Shown piece after piece: positions 11,619 through 21,691 of a DNA stretch of 64,000 nt; position 1 is the stretch's first letter; every line of letters starts with the position of its first letter. The stretch is taken from positions 1,186,001 through 1,250,000 of the forward strand of contig JAVJNT010000002.1 of the NCBI GenBank assembly GCA_040217175.1, read 5' to 3'. Source of the DNA: Phycisphaerales bacterium. Lineage in GTDB: Bacteria > Planctomycetota > Phycisphaerae > Phycisphaerales > UBA1924. Under the pieces are notes generated by a model. That model saw nothing but the letters and a program-made list of their open reading frames with translations. It ran no database searches and was not told where the DNA came from. A program made the translations under genes and the position numbers.

Positions 11619-13273
11619 GACGCCGCCCTCGCCGCAGCGTTCATCGTTGCCGCGTGGGCGTCGGCTCGATAAACGAGGTGGGCCGCGGTCAGGCGGTCGA
11701 TGGCGTCGTGCATTGCGCGGTGCGTGACGGTGGCAACGCCCTGCCGCGCGAGGGCGTCGGCCTCGGCAACGGCGGCAAACAGTGCGGCGACGGCGAGTTG
11801 GTTCGACTCCGGCGCATCGCTCGTGCCAGCACCGAGGAGTCCCGCAGTGGCGGCGGCCAGCGCCGCGGCATCGGCGCCGCCCGGGTCGAGCGGGAGCGGC
11901 GCCAGGCTTGGCACCGGCTGGGCTCGCACGCGGGTCGGCCAGCCGTCTCCCGAGTCGATGGGGACCGCGAGGCGATCGAAGGCAAGCAGCCCCTCGGCCC
12001 CGAGGCCGACGATCAGTGCACGCACCTGGGCGGCGTCCATGGCCGACCACGCCGAAGAGGTCAGGCTGCCCGACGGGTTGGCGACGGCACGCCGCAGGTC
12101 AGGCTCGGCGACCATCAAGAGGTCGGCGTGGCGGATGGCCAGCGGGCTGGCGCCGCGTTCCTGGGCGCCGGCCGTCACCGTGCACGCTTGGTCGCGCAGC
12201 AACTCGCCCGCGGCCCGCCCGACGGAGCCGGCCAGCATGCCCAGGCCCTGGTCGGCGATGCACACGGCATCAACCGATGCGACGCGCTCAGCGAGCTCGG
12301 CCAGCAACGCGCCGCGCAGTCTCGTGTCGGCGGCGATGGGTCGTGCGTGGTCGACGGTCATCAGCTTTTGTGTGCCGGCAACGAAGTGCTCCACGACCAG
12401 CGGCTCGGGCGTGGCAGGGAGTGGCACGAGCTCGACGCCTGCCGCATCCAGCCGTTGCGTGAGCCGCCGTCCCGAATCGCCCGCGGGAGGCGCCGTAAGC
12501 AAGACGGGCTCGAGGCCCATCGCAGCGAACTGGAGCGCCACGCCCGCCGCCCCGGCCTCGAACCTGCGCTCGCCGGCCGGCCGGAGCGCCATGACCGGCT
12601 CGCGGGAGGCCATCTGCGGCGCCTGGCACACGCGGTAGACCTCTTCGACCGCTTCGCCAACAACGAGCACGCGTCGTTGCCGTGCGGCCTCGAGCGCGGC
12701 CAGGAGTCGCTCGCGCTCCATGCCCGGCTGTCGCAGGAGCTGAGCCAACGCACCACTGGGCGCGTCAACGCCGGTGTCGCGGCCATCCTCGAGCGCGGCG
12801 ATGAGAGCCGAGGAGCTGAACACGATGTCGCCCGACGAGAAGACGACGCGTCCGCCGCTGGCCTCGACCGCCGCGCGTTCGGCCGCGAACCGCGGGTCGT
12901 CATTGGACTCGTACTCGCGGCCCTTGACGTAGACGTCGGGCCTCACCGCACGCAGGATGCCCTCGGCCGTCGCGTCTTCGACGATGTGGACGGCGTCGAC
13001 CATGTCGAGGCTCGCGAGGTTCTCGGCCCGAAGGTCGTGGGGAATCAGCGGCCGACCGACGCCCTTGTTCACGCCCTGGTCGGCGGTGATGGTGACCAGC
13101 AAGGCGTCGCCCTGCGCCCTCGCCCACCGCAGGTGGCGGACGTGGCCGGGATGCACGATGTCGAAGCAGCCGTGGCACTGGACCAGCCGCTGGCCCGTCG
13201 CTCGGAGGCGATCGCGCCACGCCAGCAGGTCGGCGAGCGTGCGGATGGCCGGATGGTGCGGGGCCGCGGTCAC
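11615..13273 (-). CDS. cytidylyltransferase-like / PfkB-like carbohydrate kinase fusion
   Basis: 552 residues from GTG 13273. Residues about 30-165 are a nucleotidyltransferase domain with the CHGCFDIVHPGH signature (33-44) and VKGREYE, as in the ADP-heptose synthase half of HldE/RfaE. The rest resembles a PfkB/ribokinase domain (VLVVGEAVEEVYRV, AGAAGVALQFAAMG, LIVGLGAEGLLAFD), but its C-terminal anion-hole signature reads DPGGAD instead of DTxGAGD, one residue short. The domain order is the reverse of HldE, in which the kinase comes first. Start choice is moderate: GTG 13273 places the domain N-terminus sensibly. It is coupled to the GT2 gene, so a role in making an activated heptose-like sugar for envelope glycans is likely. 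Confidence 0.8.
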   Translation of the reverse strand: MTAAPHHPAIRTLADLLAWRDRLRATGQRLVQCHGCFDIVHPGHVRHLRWARAQGDALLVTITADQGVNKGVGRPLIPHDLRAENLASLDMVDAVHIVEDATAEGILRAVRPDVYVKGREYESNDDPRFAAERAAVEASGGRVVFSSGDIVFSSSALIAALEDGRDTGVDAPSGALAQLLRQPGMERERLLAALEAARQRRVLVVGEAVEEVYRVCQAPQMASREPVMALRPAGERRFEAGAAGVALQFAAMGLEPVLLTAPPAGDSGRRLTQRLDAAGVELVPLPATPEPLVVEHFVAGTQKLMTVDHARPIAADTRLRGALLAELAERVASVDAVCIADQGLGMLAGSVGRAAGELLRDQACTVTAGAQERGASPLAIRHADLLMVAEPDLRRAVANPSGSLTSSAWSAMDAAQVRALIVGLGAEGLLAFDRLAVPIDSGDGWPTRVRAQPVPSLAPLPLDPGGADAAALAAATAGLLGAGTSDAPESNQLAVAALFAAVAEADALARQGVATVTHRAMHDAIDRLTAAHLVYRADAHAATMNAAARAAS

Positions 13274-13424
13274 GCCCTGCTTATCGGCTCTGCCGATGGT
13301 CGAAATGAAGTGAAGATGCGGGTTGTTCGGGCCGACACTGTCCTGACGACTTCTCGAGAGACGACCCCCGCCGACGTGGGAAGCTCCACCGATTCCAGGC
13401 CCAGAAAAGCAGGAGCTAGACGCC

Positions 13425-14804
13425 ATGGAGCAGATCTCGGACGCGTTGGTGCTGGTCTTCGATGAGGGCTCGACGCTCGTCCAGCTCGACCGGAGCGGGG
13501 CGTTCGAGCGACACCGCGCATTGTGGACCGACATCGGGCGTCGCCACGGTCGGCTGATCCTGGTGACCCACGACCGCGGAGATGAGGCCGTCAAGGCCGC
13601 CGAGCTCGCCAAGAGCCTCAACGCGACCTGCGTGTGCGACGACCGCGGCACGCTCGCCCACGAGCACCAGGACCGCGCCGCCGGCACGGTGGCCGAGCTG
13701 CTCGAGGGCTGTACTTCTGCCGTCGTGCAGGCGGTCGGTCTCATGTCGGCGCCCACGGCCCTGGCCGTGGTTTCGACGTTGCACGAGGCGGGCATCAAGG
13801 CGGCGCTGCTGGCCGAGGGCGCCGACCTGTGGAGCCGCCAGTCGATCTGTGAGTTCGGTTCGACGTCCCGGGCCGCGCTCGAAGCAGCGTATCGCGAGCA
13901 GCTCGCATGTACGTCGGCGCACGTCGTGCTCGCCGGCTGCGGGCCGGTGGCCGACGACCTGGTGTGGCGGTTCAATTTGTCGGCCGAGCGCGTGCGCACC
14001 GTGCCCATGCCCGTGCTGGGTGACACCTGCTGCGTTCGGGCCGAGCAGCGCGACAAGAGCACGATCCTGGCATTCGGCCCGGCGACCAAGCGCGCCCGGC
14101 TGAACGTCATCGTCGACGCCATCGCCTTCTTGCGCAAGACGGACTGGCCCGACGCGACGCTGAAGATCCTCTTGGACGGCCCCGAGGCCCCGGCACTCGA
14201 GAAGCAGGCCGAAGAGCTCGGCGTGCCGCTCGAGATCATCCCGAGCCCGACGGCCGAGCAGGCCGCCCACTCGCTGCGCACGTGCGCCCTGATGGTGTAT
14301 GCCGCGACGAGCGAGACCAACCCGCCTGCGGTGTTCGAGGCGCTCTCGGTGGGCACCGCTGTCGTGCTTGCGGTCGACCCCTTGTGCGCGCTGCAGGTGG
14401 TCCACGGCGTGTCGGGCCTACGGATGCCCCCCGAGTCCGAGGCGATCGCCCGGGCCGTCGGCGGACTGCTCATGGACGCCCCCTGGCGCGACGCGCTGGG
14501 CGCTGCCGGCCGCGAGAAGGCCTATTCAGACCACTCCAGCCCGGTCGTGGCCAAGGCCATGGCCGAGGCCCATGCCGCGGCGCTGGACATCGCCGAGCGC
14601 GACGGCTCGTCGGTCAGCGCGGCACTCATCCTCGCCGGGGCCGGGCTAGCCGAACTCGACCCCACCGACACCGCGGCCGCGTGGTCGAAGGCGATCGCCG
14701 ACTCCCTGAGCGGCAACGACGCTCATCGCGAGGCGTGCCTTTCCGCGATCATCGCGGCCGTTGAGGATCTGCGGCGACGGGCGAGCCGGAATCCGGCGGC
14801 CTGA
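13425..14804 (+). CDS. GT-B-fold glycosyltransferase (GT1/GT4-like)
   Basis: 459 residues. The C-terminal half has the GT-B donor-binding arrangement: STILAFGPATKRARLNVIVDAI, then the segment ATSETNPPAVFEALSVGTAVV, which corresponds to the E-x7-E element of GT4 enzymes and ends with the typical 'EA..G.PVV' turn. The N-terminal acceptor domain is divergent. A ~70-residue Ala/Asp-rich helical tail follows. Its start is divergent from the nucleotidyltransferase/kinase gene across about 150 bases. It probably belongs to the same glycan-assembly locus. Acceptor and donor are unknown. Confidence 0.75.
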   Translation: MEQISDALVLVFDEGSTLVQLDRSGAFERHRALWTDIGRRHGRLILVTHDRGDEAVKAAELAKSLNATCVCDDRGTLAHEHQDRAAGTVAELLEGCTSAVVQAVGLMSAPTALAVVSTLHEAGIKAALLAEGADLWSRQSICEFGSTSRAALEAAYREQLACTSAHVVLAGCGPVADDLVWRFNLSAERVRTVPMPVLGDTCCVRAEQRDKSTILAFGPATKRARLNVIVDAIAFLRKTDWPDATLKILLDGPEAPALEKQAEELGVPLEIIPSPTAEQAAHSLRTCALMVYAATSETNPPAVFEALSVGTAVVLAVDPLCALQVVHGVSGLRMPPESEAIARAVGGLLMDAPWRDALGAAGREKAYSDHSSPVVAKAMAEAHAAALDIAERDGSSVSAALILAGAGLAELDPTDTAAAWSKAIADSLSGNDAHREACLSAIIAAVEDLRRRASRNPAA

Positions 14805-14942
14805 AGCGTTATCGGGCTGCAGGACCTGCGCGTTTCTGCCCAAGCCTGTCGGATGCAGTCGGAAGTTGTCGGATTTCACCGCTCCTGACGATATTGACGG
14901 ATGCGAGGGCATGGACCGCCCCGCAGATTGGGGACGCTTCGC

Positions 14943-15278
14943 ATGGACACGCACGCAGATAGCCTCGATCGCCGTCGATTTCGCCGCACGAGCGTCAACC
15001 GGGCGGGCAAGGTGTTCGTCCGCCGCGCCCTGCGGTACCTGCCGGTACGAGCGTTGGACGTCTCGCTTGGCGGGCTCTTGATCGAGGTCAAGAGCGACCG
15101 GCCGCTCATGGTCGGCGAGCCGCTGGACGTCATCATCGGCGATGGCAGCCAGGCGGTCATCGACGGCGACGACGTGATCGAGGCGCGGATCGCCCACGTG
15201 GAAGTCGACGAAGACGGATCGCAGCGGATCGGCCTGGCGTTCGCGCACGAGGGCGCCATGGCCGCCGTTGCGGCCTAA
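14943..15278 (+). CDS. PilZ-domain protein
   Basis: 111 residues made almost entirely of one PilZ domain. The cyclic-di-GMP-binding arginine motif appears as RRRFRR near residues 9-14 and the second motif as DVSLGGLL (D/N-x-S-x-x-G) around residue 40. PilZ domains bind cyclic di-GMP and alter motility, adhesion or polysaccharide output through partner proteins. No second domain is attached, so it probably acts as an adaptor. The ATG at 14943 is preferred over an upstream frame extension to 14901 because the family starts near the RxxxR motif. Confidence 0.8.
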   Translation: MDTHADSLDRRRFRRTSVNRAGKVFVRRALRYLPVRALDVSLGGLLIEVKSDRPLMVGEPLDVIIGDGSQAVIDGDDVIEARIAHVEVDEDGSQRIGLAFAHEGAMAAVAA

Positions 15279-15418
15279 GCGATCCATGCCGGTGGGCAAA
15301 ACCCGACGCGTTGATCAGCGGTTTTGCGAGCAGCCAACAATCTTTTTCCACGCCGGGCTGCGATGTCCGATGGCGTGACGGGTGCGCGGCGGCCGCGCGC
15401 GGCGGAGGGCCGGTGGCC

Positions 15419-16615
15419 TTGAGCGACGTGGCTCTGAACAACTCCAGGAGATGGGCGATCTCGCCCCGGCTCGGGCTGGCGGCATGCGGTGTGGCATGCC
15501 TGCTGGCCGCCGACGCGAGCTTCGGCCAGGTCCAGAGCGCCCCGCCCCTCGGCGAGGGCGTCAAGGCGCTGACGACGAGCGACTGGCTTGCGATCATCAT
15601 CCGCGTGGCGGCCCCGCTGGTATTGGTCATCCTGTTCCTGGCCGACTTCATCCGCCCCGGCTCGTTCCAGCGGGCGGGCAAGCGCGACGTCGTGGCCTAC
15701 CAGTGGCCCGTGTGGCTCTTCGGCGCGTTCGTCGTCGTCTCCGCCCAGATCTTCGGGGCCCAGGCCTTCGGCCAGATCTCGGGCGTGTGGGAGTGGCTGG
15801 CGGCCAAGGGCGGCCCGGTCCAGCCGTTGAGCGAGAGCGAGACGCGAGACGCGGCCCTGACGCAGCTTGGCTCGGTCATCTTCGGCGCCTTCGCGGGCGG
15901 CGTGATGGTCTTCCTGCTGAACAAGCGCGAGCACGACGAGGGCATGCGATTCGGTGCGGGCGACATCCCGCTCGGGCTCTTGGCCGTGGTCATCGCCTTC
16001 CCGGTGGTCGCGGCGGCGGGCGAGCTCTCGCGGATGGCGTTCACCTACGCCACGGGCGAGGAGCAGAGCACCATCGCCCACGCCACGCTCGAGATGATCC
16101 GCCAGAACTCGCAGGACCCGTGGACGTGGGTGATCATCTTCACGGCCATCCTGGGGGCGGCGATCATCGAGGAGCTGATCTTCCGGGCCTTCGTGCAGAC
16201 CGCGCTGCTGCGGATGCTGGGCTCGACGTGGCTGGCCGTGATCATCACCAGCGCCGTGTTCGCCCTGGTGCACACGTCGGGCGATGCCGTGCCGTGGCAC
16301 GCGGTGCCGGCGTTGTTCGTGCTTGGGCTGGCCATCGGCGTGGCCTACGAGCGGTTCAAGGGCCTGGGCGTGCCCATCGCGATGCACGCGGGCTTCAACG
16401 CCATCAACATCGCGCTCGTGCTGTGGATGGCCGACCCCACGCCCCCGCCCACGCAGTACGACGAGCAGGGCGTGCCCATCACCCAGACCGAGGATGGTCT
16501 GCAGCCGGGCCAGCAGCCGAGCCAGCAACCGGGCCAGCAGCCAGGCCCGCACGGCGAGTTCCAGGACCCCGCGACCGCGCCGCCGCCGTCGGGCCGCCCG
16601 GGAGGCCAGCCCTAG
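15419..16615 (+). CDS. CPBP-family intramembrane metalloprotease
   Basis: 398 residues from TTG 15419, spaced 9 bases from GGAGGG; a GTG at 15413 in the same frame is the alternative. A signal/TM segment ends near SFGQ, and several hydrophobic helices follow. The CPBP (CAAX protease and bacteriocin-processing) motifs are present: EELIFRA (EExxxR), FALVHTS (FxxxH) and MHAGFN (HxxxN), which build the membrane-embedded metal site. The C-terminal ~50 residues are a Gln/Pro-rich tail with PGQQP repeats. Substrates are unknown; members cleave or process membrane proteins or peptides. It lies 47 bases upstream of the BamA gene and may be co-transcribed with it. Confidence 0.86.
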   Translation: MSDVALNNSRRWAISPRLGLAACGVACLLAADASFGQVQSAPPLGEGVKALTTSDWLAIIIRVAAPLVLVILFLADFIRPGSFQRAGKRDVVAYQWPVWLFGAFVVVSAQIFGAQAFGQISGVWEWLAAKGGPVQPLSESETRDAALTQLGSVIFGAFAGGVMVFLLNKREHDEGMRFGAGDIPLGLLAVVIAFPVVAAAGELSRMAFTYATGEEQSTIAHATLEMIRQNSQDPWTWVIIFTAILGAAIIEELIFRAFVQTALLRMLGSTWLAVIITSAVFALVHTSGDAVPWHAVPALFVLGLAIGVAYERFKGLGVPIAMHAGFNAINIALVLWMADPTPPPTQYDEQGVPITQTEDGLQPGQQPSQQPGQQPGPHGEFQDPATAPPPSGRPGGQP

Positions 16616-16662
16616 GCCGGTGGATTTGTTTGCGGCCGCCAACCGCTGTACTGTCCGGGGCT

Positions 16663-19170
16663 TTGGCAAGGCCGCACACGAGTCGGGGAATCCATCGCGG
16701 GCGATGCACTCGCCTCGCCGCTGCCGCGGCGCTGCTCGTGGCCGCCGGCGCTGCGCACGCCCAGGCCCCAACGGCCGACCAGGAGCCGCTCGAGCAGGTC
16801 ACCGGCCCGCTGGCCCAGTTTGCCGACCGCCGGGTGGCGGCGGTGGTGCTCCGCCGGCCGACCGAGACGGGCGCCTTCGCGCCGCTCGACCCCACCCTCG
16901 AGACCATGGCCAGCCAGCAGATCCGCACGGCTCCGGGCTCGGCCCTCGACCCGCAGATGCTCTTGCGCGATCGGCGGACGCTCGACCGGCTGGGGCGTTT
17001 TCGGCGGATCGTCGTCGAGGCGGTTCCACAGGACGACGGCTCGGTGGTCGTGGTGTTCACGCTCGATCCACAGCCACTGATCTACGTCGTGCAACCCGTC
17101 GGCAATCGGGCGCTCAGCGACCAGAAGATCTCGGCCCTGACCGAGGTGCTGGTGCTCAACCCGGTCGACCCTGTGCTGATCCAGAACGTGGCGCGCGACA
17201 TCGAGCGTGCGTATGCCATCGAGGGATACACCGAAGCCCAAGTGACGCCCGACCTCTCGGAGGTCGACGAAACGGGCCAGCTCTTCCTCCGCGTGCGCGA
17301 GGGCAGCCGCCTGCGCGTGACGGGCGTGCGCTTCGAGGGCAACGAGGTCTTCAGCAACCGGCAGCTCCGCTCGCAGGTCGATCTCGAGACGTATGCGCCC
17401 GTGCTGAGCAGGGGTCGCTTCGACGAGGCTCAGGCCGAAGAAGACGTCCAGTCGCTCATCCGGTTCTACCGCGATCGCGGCTACATCGACGTGCGTGCCG
17501 GCTGGCAGCGCATCGACTCGCCGAACAACCGTGAGGTCATCGTGGTGTACCACGTGGCCGAGGGCGAGCGATACACCGTGCGTGACGTGATCGTCGAGTA
17601 CGTCGACGAACAGTTCGACGAAGACTTCGTGCCGCGCCTGAGCCCCGAGCAGGTCCGCGGGCTCATGTCGATCAAGACCGGCGACGTCTACAACGCTTCG
17701 CTCATCCGCCGGGGCGTCGAGGACGTCTATGCCGCCCTGACGCGGATGGGCTACACGACGTCCGTCGTCCAGACCGAGGATCTGACCGACGCCGAGGACA
17801 ACCTGGTCGACCTGCGTGTCCGCATCAGCCAGGGCCCGGCCAGCAAGGTGGGCCTGATCAACGTCATCGGCAACTCCATCACGCAGCTGCGCGTCGTGAT
17901 GCGGTTCATCGAGCTCGAACCCGATACGCCCGCGGACATCCACGAGCGCGTGCTGGTCGAAGATTCGGCGGGCCTGCGCACGCAGCAGAACCTCCAGCGA
18001 TCGCAGTTCTTCGGCCCCATCGGCCGGCCCGACGTGCAGGTGGTCTTGCAGGATCCCGCCGGGCCGAGCAACCACCGGGACGTCCTGATCAGCCTCCAGG
18101 AGGCGCGGACGGCCAACTTCCAGATCGGGGCGGCCGTCAGCAGCGACTCGGGCCTCATCGGGCAGATCTCGATCAGCGAGGGCAACTTCGACATCGCCGA
18201 CTGGCCCGAGAGCTTCGACGAGTTCATCGGCCGGCGGGCGTTCCGCGGCGGCGGGCAGCGCGCCTCGATCAGCGTCGAGCCGGGCAACATCAGCGAGCGA
18301 TACCAGGTGGCCTTCGGCGAGCCACGGCTGTTCGAGGGCGACTACAGCCTGGACACTTCCGCGTACTACCGCTCGTTCGAGTTCGACGACTTCGACGAGG
18401 CGCGCCTGGGCGGCACGCTGTCGCTCGGGCGCGCGTTCGGCACGCGGTGGCGTGCCGGCCTCTCGACGCGGTTCGAGCAGGTGCGCGTGCGCGACATCGA
18501 GCCCGACCGCCCGGTCGACCTCTTCGACAGCGAGGGCGAGAGCCTGCTGGACGTGCTGGGCCTGACGTTCTCGCGATCGAGCTTCGATCGTCCGTTCCTG
18601 CCCACGCGCGGGTCGGCCTTACGCACGAGCATCGAGCAGGCGGGCCTGCTGACCGACGACTGGGACTTCACGCGGCTGCGGGCCAGCGGCATCGTGTACG
18701 TCCCCCTCCAAGAGGACTTCCTGGGCCGCGCGACGGTCGCCAACTTCTCGTCCCGAATCGGCTACATCCCGGACTCGCCGAGCGACGTACCCGTGTTCGA
18801 GCGGCTCAACTCGGGCGGTTCGAACTTTCGCGGCTTCGGCGTCCGCGGCATCGGCCCGGTCGGCATCCGCAACGACACGGGCATGCTGGGCGACGACCAG
18901 GTCGGCGGCACGTGGGAGTTCTTCGTGGGCGCCGAGATCCAGCAGCCGATCTTCAACGACAACTTTCGCCTGGTCTTTTTCACCGACATGGGCACCGTGA
19001 CCAACAGGCCGGGATTCGACAACTGGCGGGTGTCGGTGGGTACGGGCCTGCGGCTGACCGTTCCCGCGCTGACCCCGGTGCCGCTGGCGTTCGACTTTGG
19101 TTTCCCCATCGTCAAGGAACCAACGGACGACACGCGGATCTTCAACTTTACCGTTGAGGTGCCGTTTTAG
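16663..19170 (+). CDS. bamA: outer membrane protein assembly factor BamA/Omp85
   Basis: 835 residues. A signal peptide (LAAAAALLVAAGAAHAQ) is followed by POTRA repeats, for example VREGSRLRVTGVRFEGNEVFSNRQLR and VKVGLINV-type strands, and then an Omp85 beta-barrel. The barrel contains EPRLFEGDYSLDTSAYYRSF, the FLPTRGS segment (Omp85 'PTRG' turn), FRGFGVRGIGP (the VRGF/Y-type motif of the L6 loop) and a C-terminus ending in Phe (VEVPF), the barrel-insertion signal. It inserts outer-membrane proteins, so the cell has a real outer membrane. The best start is TTG 16663, just before the signal peptide; the long upstream frame overlaps the protease gene and is shadow. Confidence 0.92.
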   Translation: MARPHTSRGIHRGRCTRLAAAAALLVAAGAAHAQAPTADQEPLEQVTGPLAQFADRRVAAVVLRRPTETGAFAPLDPTLETMASQQIRTAPGSALDPQMLLRDRRTLDRLGRFRRIVVEAVPQDDGSVVVVFTLDPQPLIYVVQPVGNRALSDQKISALTEVLVLNPVDPVLIQNVARDIERAYAIEGYTEAQVTPDLSEVDETGQLFLRVREGSRLRVTGVRFEGNEVFSNRQLRSQVDLETYAPVLSRGRFDEAQAEEDVQSLIRFYRDRGYIDVRAGWQRIDSPNNREVIVVYHVAEGERYTVRDVIVEYVDEQFDEDFVPRLSPEQVRGLMSIKTGDVYNASLIRRGVEDVYAALTRMGYTTSVVQTEDLTDAEDNLVDLRVRISQGPASKVGLINVIGNSITQLRVVMRFIELEPDTPADIHERVLVEDSAGLRTQQNLQRSQFFGPIGRPDVQVVLQDPAGPSNHRDVLISLQEARTANFQIGAAVSSDSGLIGQISISEGNFDIADWPESFDEFIGRRAFRGGGQRASISVEPGNISERYQVAFGEPRLFEGDYSLDTSAYYRSFEFDDFDEARLGGTLSLGRAFGTRWRAGLSTRFEQVRVRDIEPDRPVDLFDSEGESLLDVLGLTFSRSSFDRPFLPTRGSALRTSIEQAGLLTDDWDFTRLRASGIVYVPLQEDFLGRATVANFSSRIGYIPDSPSDVPVFERLNSGGSNFRGFGVRGIGPVGIRNDTGMLGDDQVGGTWEFFVGAEIQQPIFNDNFRLVFFTDMGTVTNRPGFDNWRVSVGTGLRLTVPALTPVPLAFDFGFPIVKEPTDDTRIFNFTVEVPF

Positions 19171-19204
19171 GGCCATTGCCAAATTTGCGAAGCGGGAGAC
19201 CTGC

Positions 19205-20296
19205 ATGCCACTGACCGACTACATCACCCTCGGCCGAAGCGGACTCCGCGTCAGCCCCTTCTGCCTGGGCACCATGACCTTCGGCAAGGAGTGGGGCTGG
19301 GGCAGCGACGTCGAGACGTCCAACGAGGTCATCCGGACGTTCCTCGACGCCGGGGGCAACTTCCTCGATACCGCCAACATGTACACCAAGGGCCACAGCG
19401 AGGTCGTCATCGGCGACTACTTCGACAGCGGGCCGGGCAAGGGCAACCGCGATCGCGTGGTCATCGCCACCAAGTTCCTGGGCAACATGTACCCGGGCGA
19501 CCCAAACGGTGGCGGGGCGTCGCGCAAGACCATCTACGAGAGCTGCGAGCAGAGCCTCCGCCGGCTCAAGACCGACTACATCGACCTGTACTGGATGCAC
19601 TTCCACGACAAGCACACGCCCCTCGACGAGACGATGCGGGCGCTCGATGACCTGGTCAGGTCGGGCAAGGTCCGCTACATCGGCTTCAGCGACACGCCCG
19701 CATGGCGCGTCGTGCAGGCCCAGTACGAGGCCATCTTCCGCGGCTGGAATCCGCTGATTGCATTGCAGATCGAGTACTCGCTGCTGGAGCGCACGGTCGA
19801 GCATGATCTGATGCCGATGGCACGCGAGATGGGCCTGGGCGTCACGCCCTGGAGCCCGATCAAGGGCGGCATCCTCAGCGGCAAGTACACGCGGGAGAAT
19901 ACGCCCAAGGAGGGCGAGGGCCGCTACGACAAGGACAGCAAGCACCTGAGCGAGCGGACGTTCAAGATCATCGACGCGCTGATCGAGATCGGCGACGCGC
20001 ACGACGTCAGCGCGGCGCAGGTCGCCTTCAAGTGGGTGCAGGATCGCGACGGCGTGGCCTCCACCATCATCGGCGCGCGGAAGCTCGATCAACTCAAGGA
20101 CAACATGGCCGCCATCGACCTGGAGCTCTCGGGCGACGAGACCAGGCGGCTCGATGAGCTGAGCGAGCCCGACCCCATCTTCCCCCACTCGTTCCTGGCG
20201 GGCATCCAAAACGCCATCCAGGGCGGCACGACCGTCAACGGCGTCGAGAGCGAGACACCCAAGATGGCCCCGCAGAACGACGACGAGCGCTGGTAG
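19205..20296 (+). CDS. aldo/keto reductase
   Basis: 363 residues, NAD(P)H-dependent oxidoreductase of the AKR TIM-barrel family. The catalytic tetrad is visible: Asp and Tyr in DTANMYTKGHSE, Lys in VVIATKFLG and His in LYWMHFHDK. C-terminal cofactor-binding signatures include TPWSPIKGGILSGKY and the STIIGARKLDQL segment, as in the YajO/Tas-type subgroup. The ATG at 19205 has GGGAGA upstream. It is convergent with pyrC, the two stops being adjacent. The carbonyl substrate is unknown. Confidence 0.93.
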   Translation: MPLTDYITLGRSGLRVSPFCLGTMTFGKEWGWGSDVETSNEVIRTFLDAGGNFLDTANMYTKGHSEVVIGDYFDSGPGKGNRDRVVIATKFLGNMYPGDPNGGGASRKTIYESCEQSLRRLKTDYIDLYWMHFHDKHTPLDETMRALDDLVRSGKVRYIGFSDTPAWRVVQAQYEAIFRGWNPLIALQIEYSLLERTVEHDLMPMAREMGLGVTPWSPIKGGILSGKYTRENTPKEGEGRYDKDSKHLSERTFKIIDALIEIGDAHDVSAAQVAFKWVQDRDGVASTIIGARKLDQLKDNMAAIDLELSGDETRRLDELSEPDPIFPHSFLAGIQNAIQGGTTVNGVESETPKMAPQNDDERW

Positions 20297-21634
20297 TTAC
20301 GCGGTCTCGTACGCGTACCGCGCGGGCGTGCCCCGGTGCATCGGGTCGATCTTTCCCTGGTCGAACACCGTCCGCCCGCCCACGATCGTGCGGACGACCT
20401 GTCCCTTGAGCGTCTGGCCGTGCCAGGGGCTCCAGCGGCACTTGGTGAGCTGCTCGTCGTCCTTGACCACGTGGGCCTTGTCGAGGTCGAGAAGCGCCAG
20501 GTCGGCGTCATAGCCCGGGGTGATCGAGCCCTTGTTCACGATGCGCCAGGTCTCGGCGGGTTTTTCGCACATCCATCGCACGATCTGCTCGAGCGTGCAC
20601 CTGCCGTCGTGCATGGCGGTCAGCATCACGGCGAGCGAGTTCTCGACGGCGGGCATGCCGCTGGGGCTCTTGGGGTAGGGCTGCTTCTTCTCCTCGAGCG
20701 TGTGGGGCGCGTGGTCGGTCACGACCATCTCGAGCACGCCGTCGTGCAGCGCCTTCCAGAGGGCCTCGATGTCGGCCTTCGTCTTCACGGCCGGGTTCAT
20801 CTGGATGCGCGTGCCCAGGCGGTCGTAATCGTCGACGGTGAACCAGAGGTGGTGCGGGCAGGCCTCGCCCGAGACGATGCCCGGATGGGTCTTGCGCGTT
20901 TCGGCGATCAGCGGCACCTCGTCGGCGGTCGAGACGTGCAGCACGTGGAAGCGGTGCTCGTGACGAAGTGCCAGATCGATGGCGCGGGCCGTGCAGATCT
21001 TCGCCGCGGCGTGGTCGCGGATCTTGGAGTGATCGTGCACGGTGGTGCCGCCATCGAGCTTCGCCGCGTTGGCCTGCACGGTGGGCTCGTCCTCGCAATG
21101 GGCGCAGATGGGCAGCGCCGTTGTAGCGAAGATGGCCTCCAGCGCGTCCTGGTCGTGCACGTACAGGTTGCCCGTACTCGAGCCGATGAAGATCTTGATG
21201 CCCGCGACGCGCTGGGCGTTCTTGAGTTCTTCGAGGTTGTCGGTGCTGGCGGCGATGTAGAAGCCGTAGTTGACGATGCACCGACCGGCGGCGAGCTCTA
21301 ACTTATGGTCGATGGCCTCCTGCGTCGTCGCCGGCGGCACGGTGTTGGGCATCTCGATGAAGGTCGTCACCCCGCCCTTGGCGCACGCGAGCGTCGCCGT
21401 GTGCAGGTTCTCCTTGTGCGTCAGGCCGGGCTCGCGGAAGTGCACGTGGCTGTCGATGACGCCGGGGATCAGGTGCAGGCCGCCGGCGTCGATGACCTCG
21501 TCGGCGTGGGCGCTGGGGGCCGGGTCGACGTCCAGGATGCGTCCACCGCCCAGCAGCACCGACGCCCGGCGAGTACCGCCCGGCAAGACGCAGGTGGCGT
21601 TGTCGATGCGGACTCGGGATACGGCTGGGGGCAT
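20297..21634 (-). CDS. pyrC: dihydroorotase (class I)
   Basis: Cyclises carbamoyl-aspartate to dihydroorotate in pyrimidine synthesis. 445 residues, typical for the class I cyclic amidohydrolases. The metal-site motifs are [15 protein letters not shown] (HxH), an IKIFIGSS lysine that is usually carboxylated, [26 protein letters not shown] and the catalytic Asp in [13 protein letters not shown]. The conserved FREPG element favours dihydroorotase, though close relatives include allantoinase. It is monocistronic and shares its promoter region with the divergent map gene. Confidence 0.93.
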   Translation of the reverse strand: MPPAVSRVRIDNATCVLPGGTRRASVLLGGGRILDVDPAPSAHADEVIDAGGLHLIPGVIDSHVHFREPGLTHKENLHTATLACAKGGVTTFIEMPNTVPPATTQEAIDHKLELAAGRCIVNYGFYIAASTDNLEELKNAQRVAGIKIFIGSSTGNLYVHDQDALEAIFATTALPICAHCEDEPTVQANAAKLDGGTTVHDHSKIRDHAAAKICTARAIDLALRHEHRFHVLHVSTADEVPLIAETRKTHPGIVSGEACPHHLWFTVDDYDRLGTRIQMNPAVKTKADIEALWKALHDGVLEMVVTDHAPHTLEEKKQPYPKSPSGMPAVENSLAVMLTAMHDGRCTLEQIVRWMCEKPAETWRIVNKGSITPGYDADLALLDLDKAHVVKDDEQLTKCRWSPWHGQTLKGQVVRTIVGGRTVFDQGKIDPMHRGTPARYAYETA

Positions 21635-21691
21635 GGTCGTTCCTTGGTCGGTGCGTGAAATCGACCTAGGCTAGCCGCGAGGAACGCACCC

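Noticed and set aside
15382-16662. In-frame extension of bamA upstream through the protease gene
   Set aside because: The protease frame is the conserved one here; the bamA signal peptide begins only near 16663.
16612-18075. A 487-codon minus-strand frame across bamA
   Set aside because: Same antisense effect; bamA motifs on the plus strand are unambiguous.
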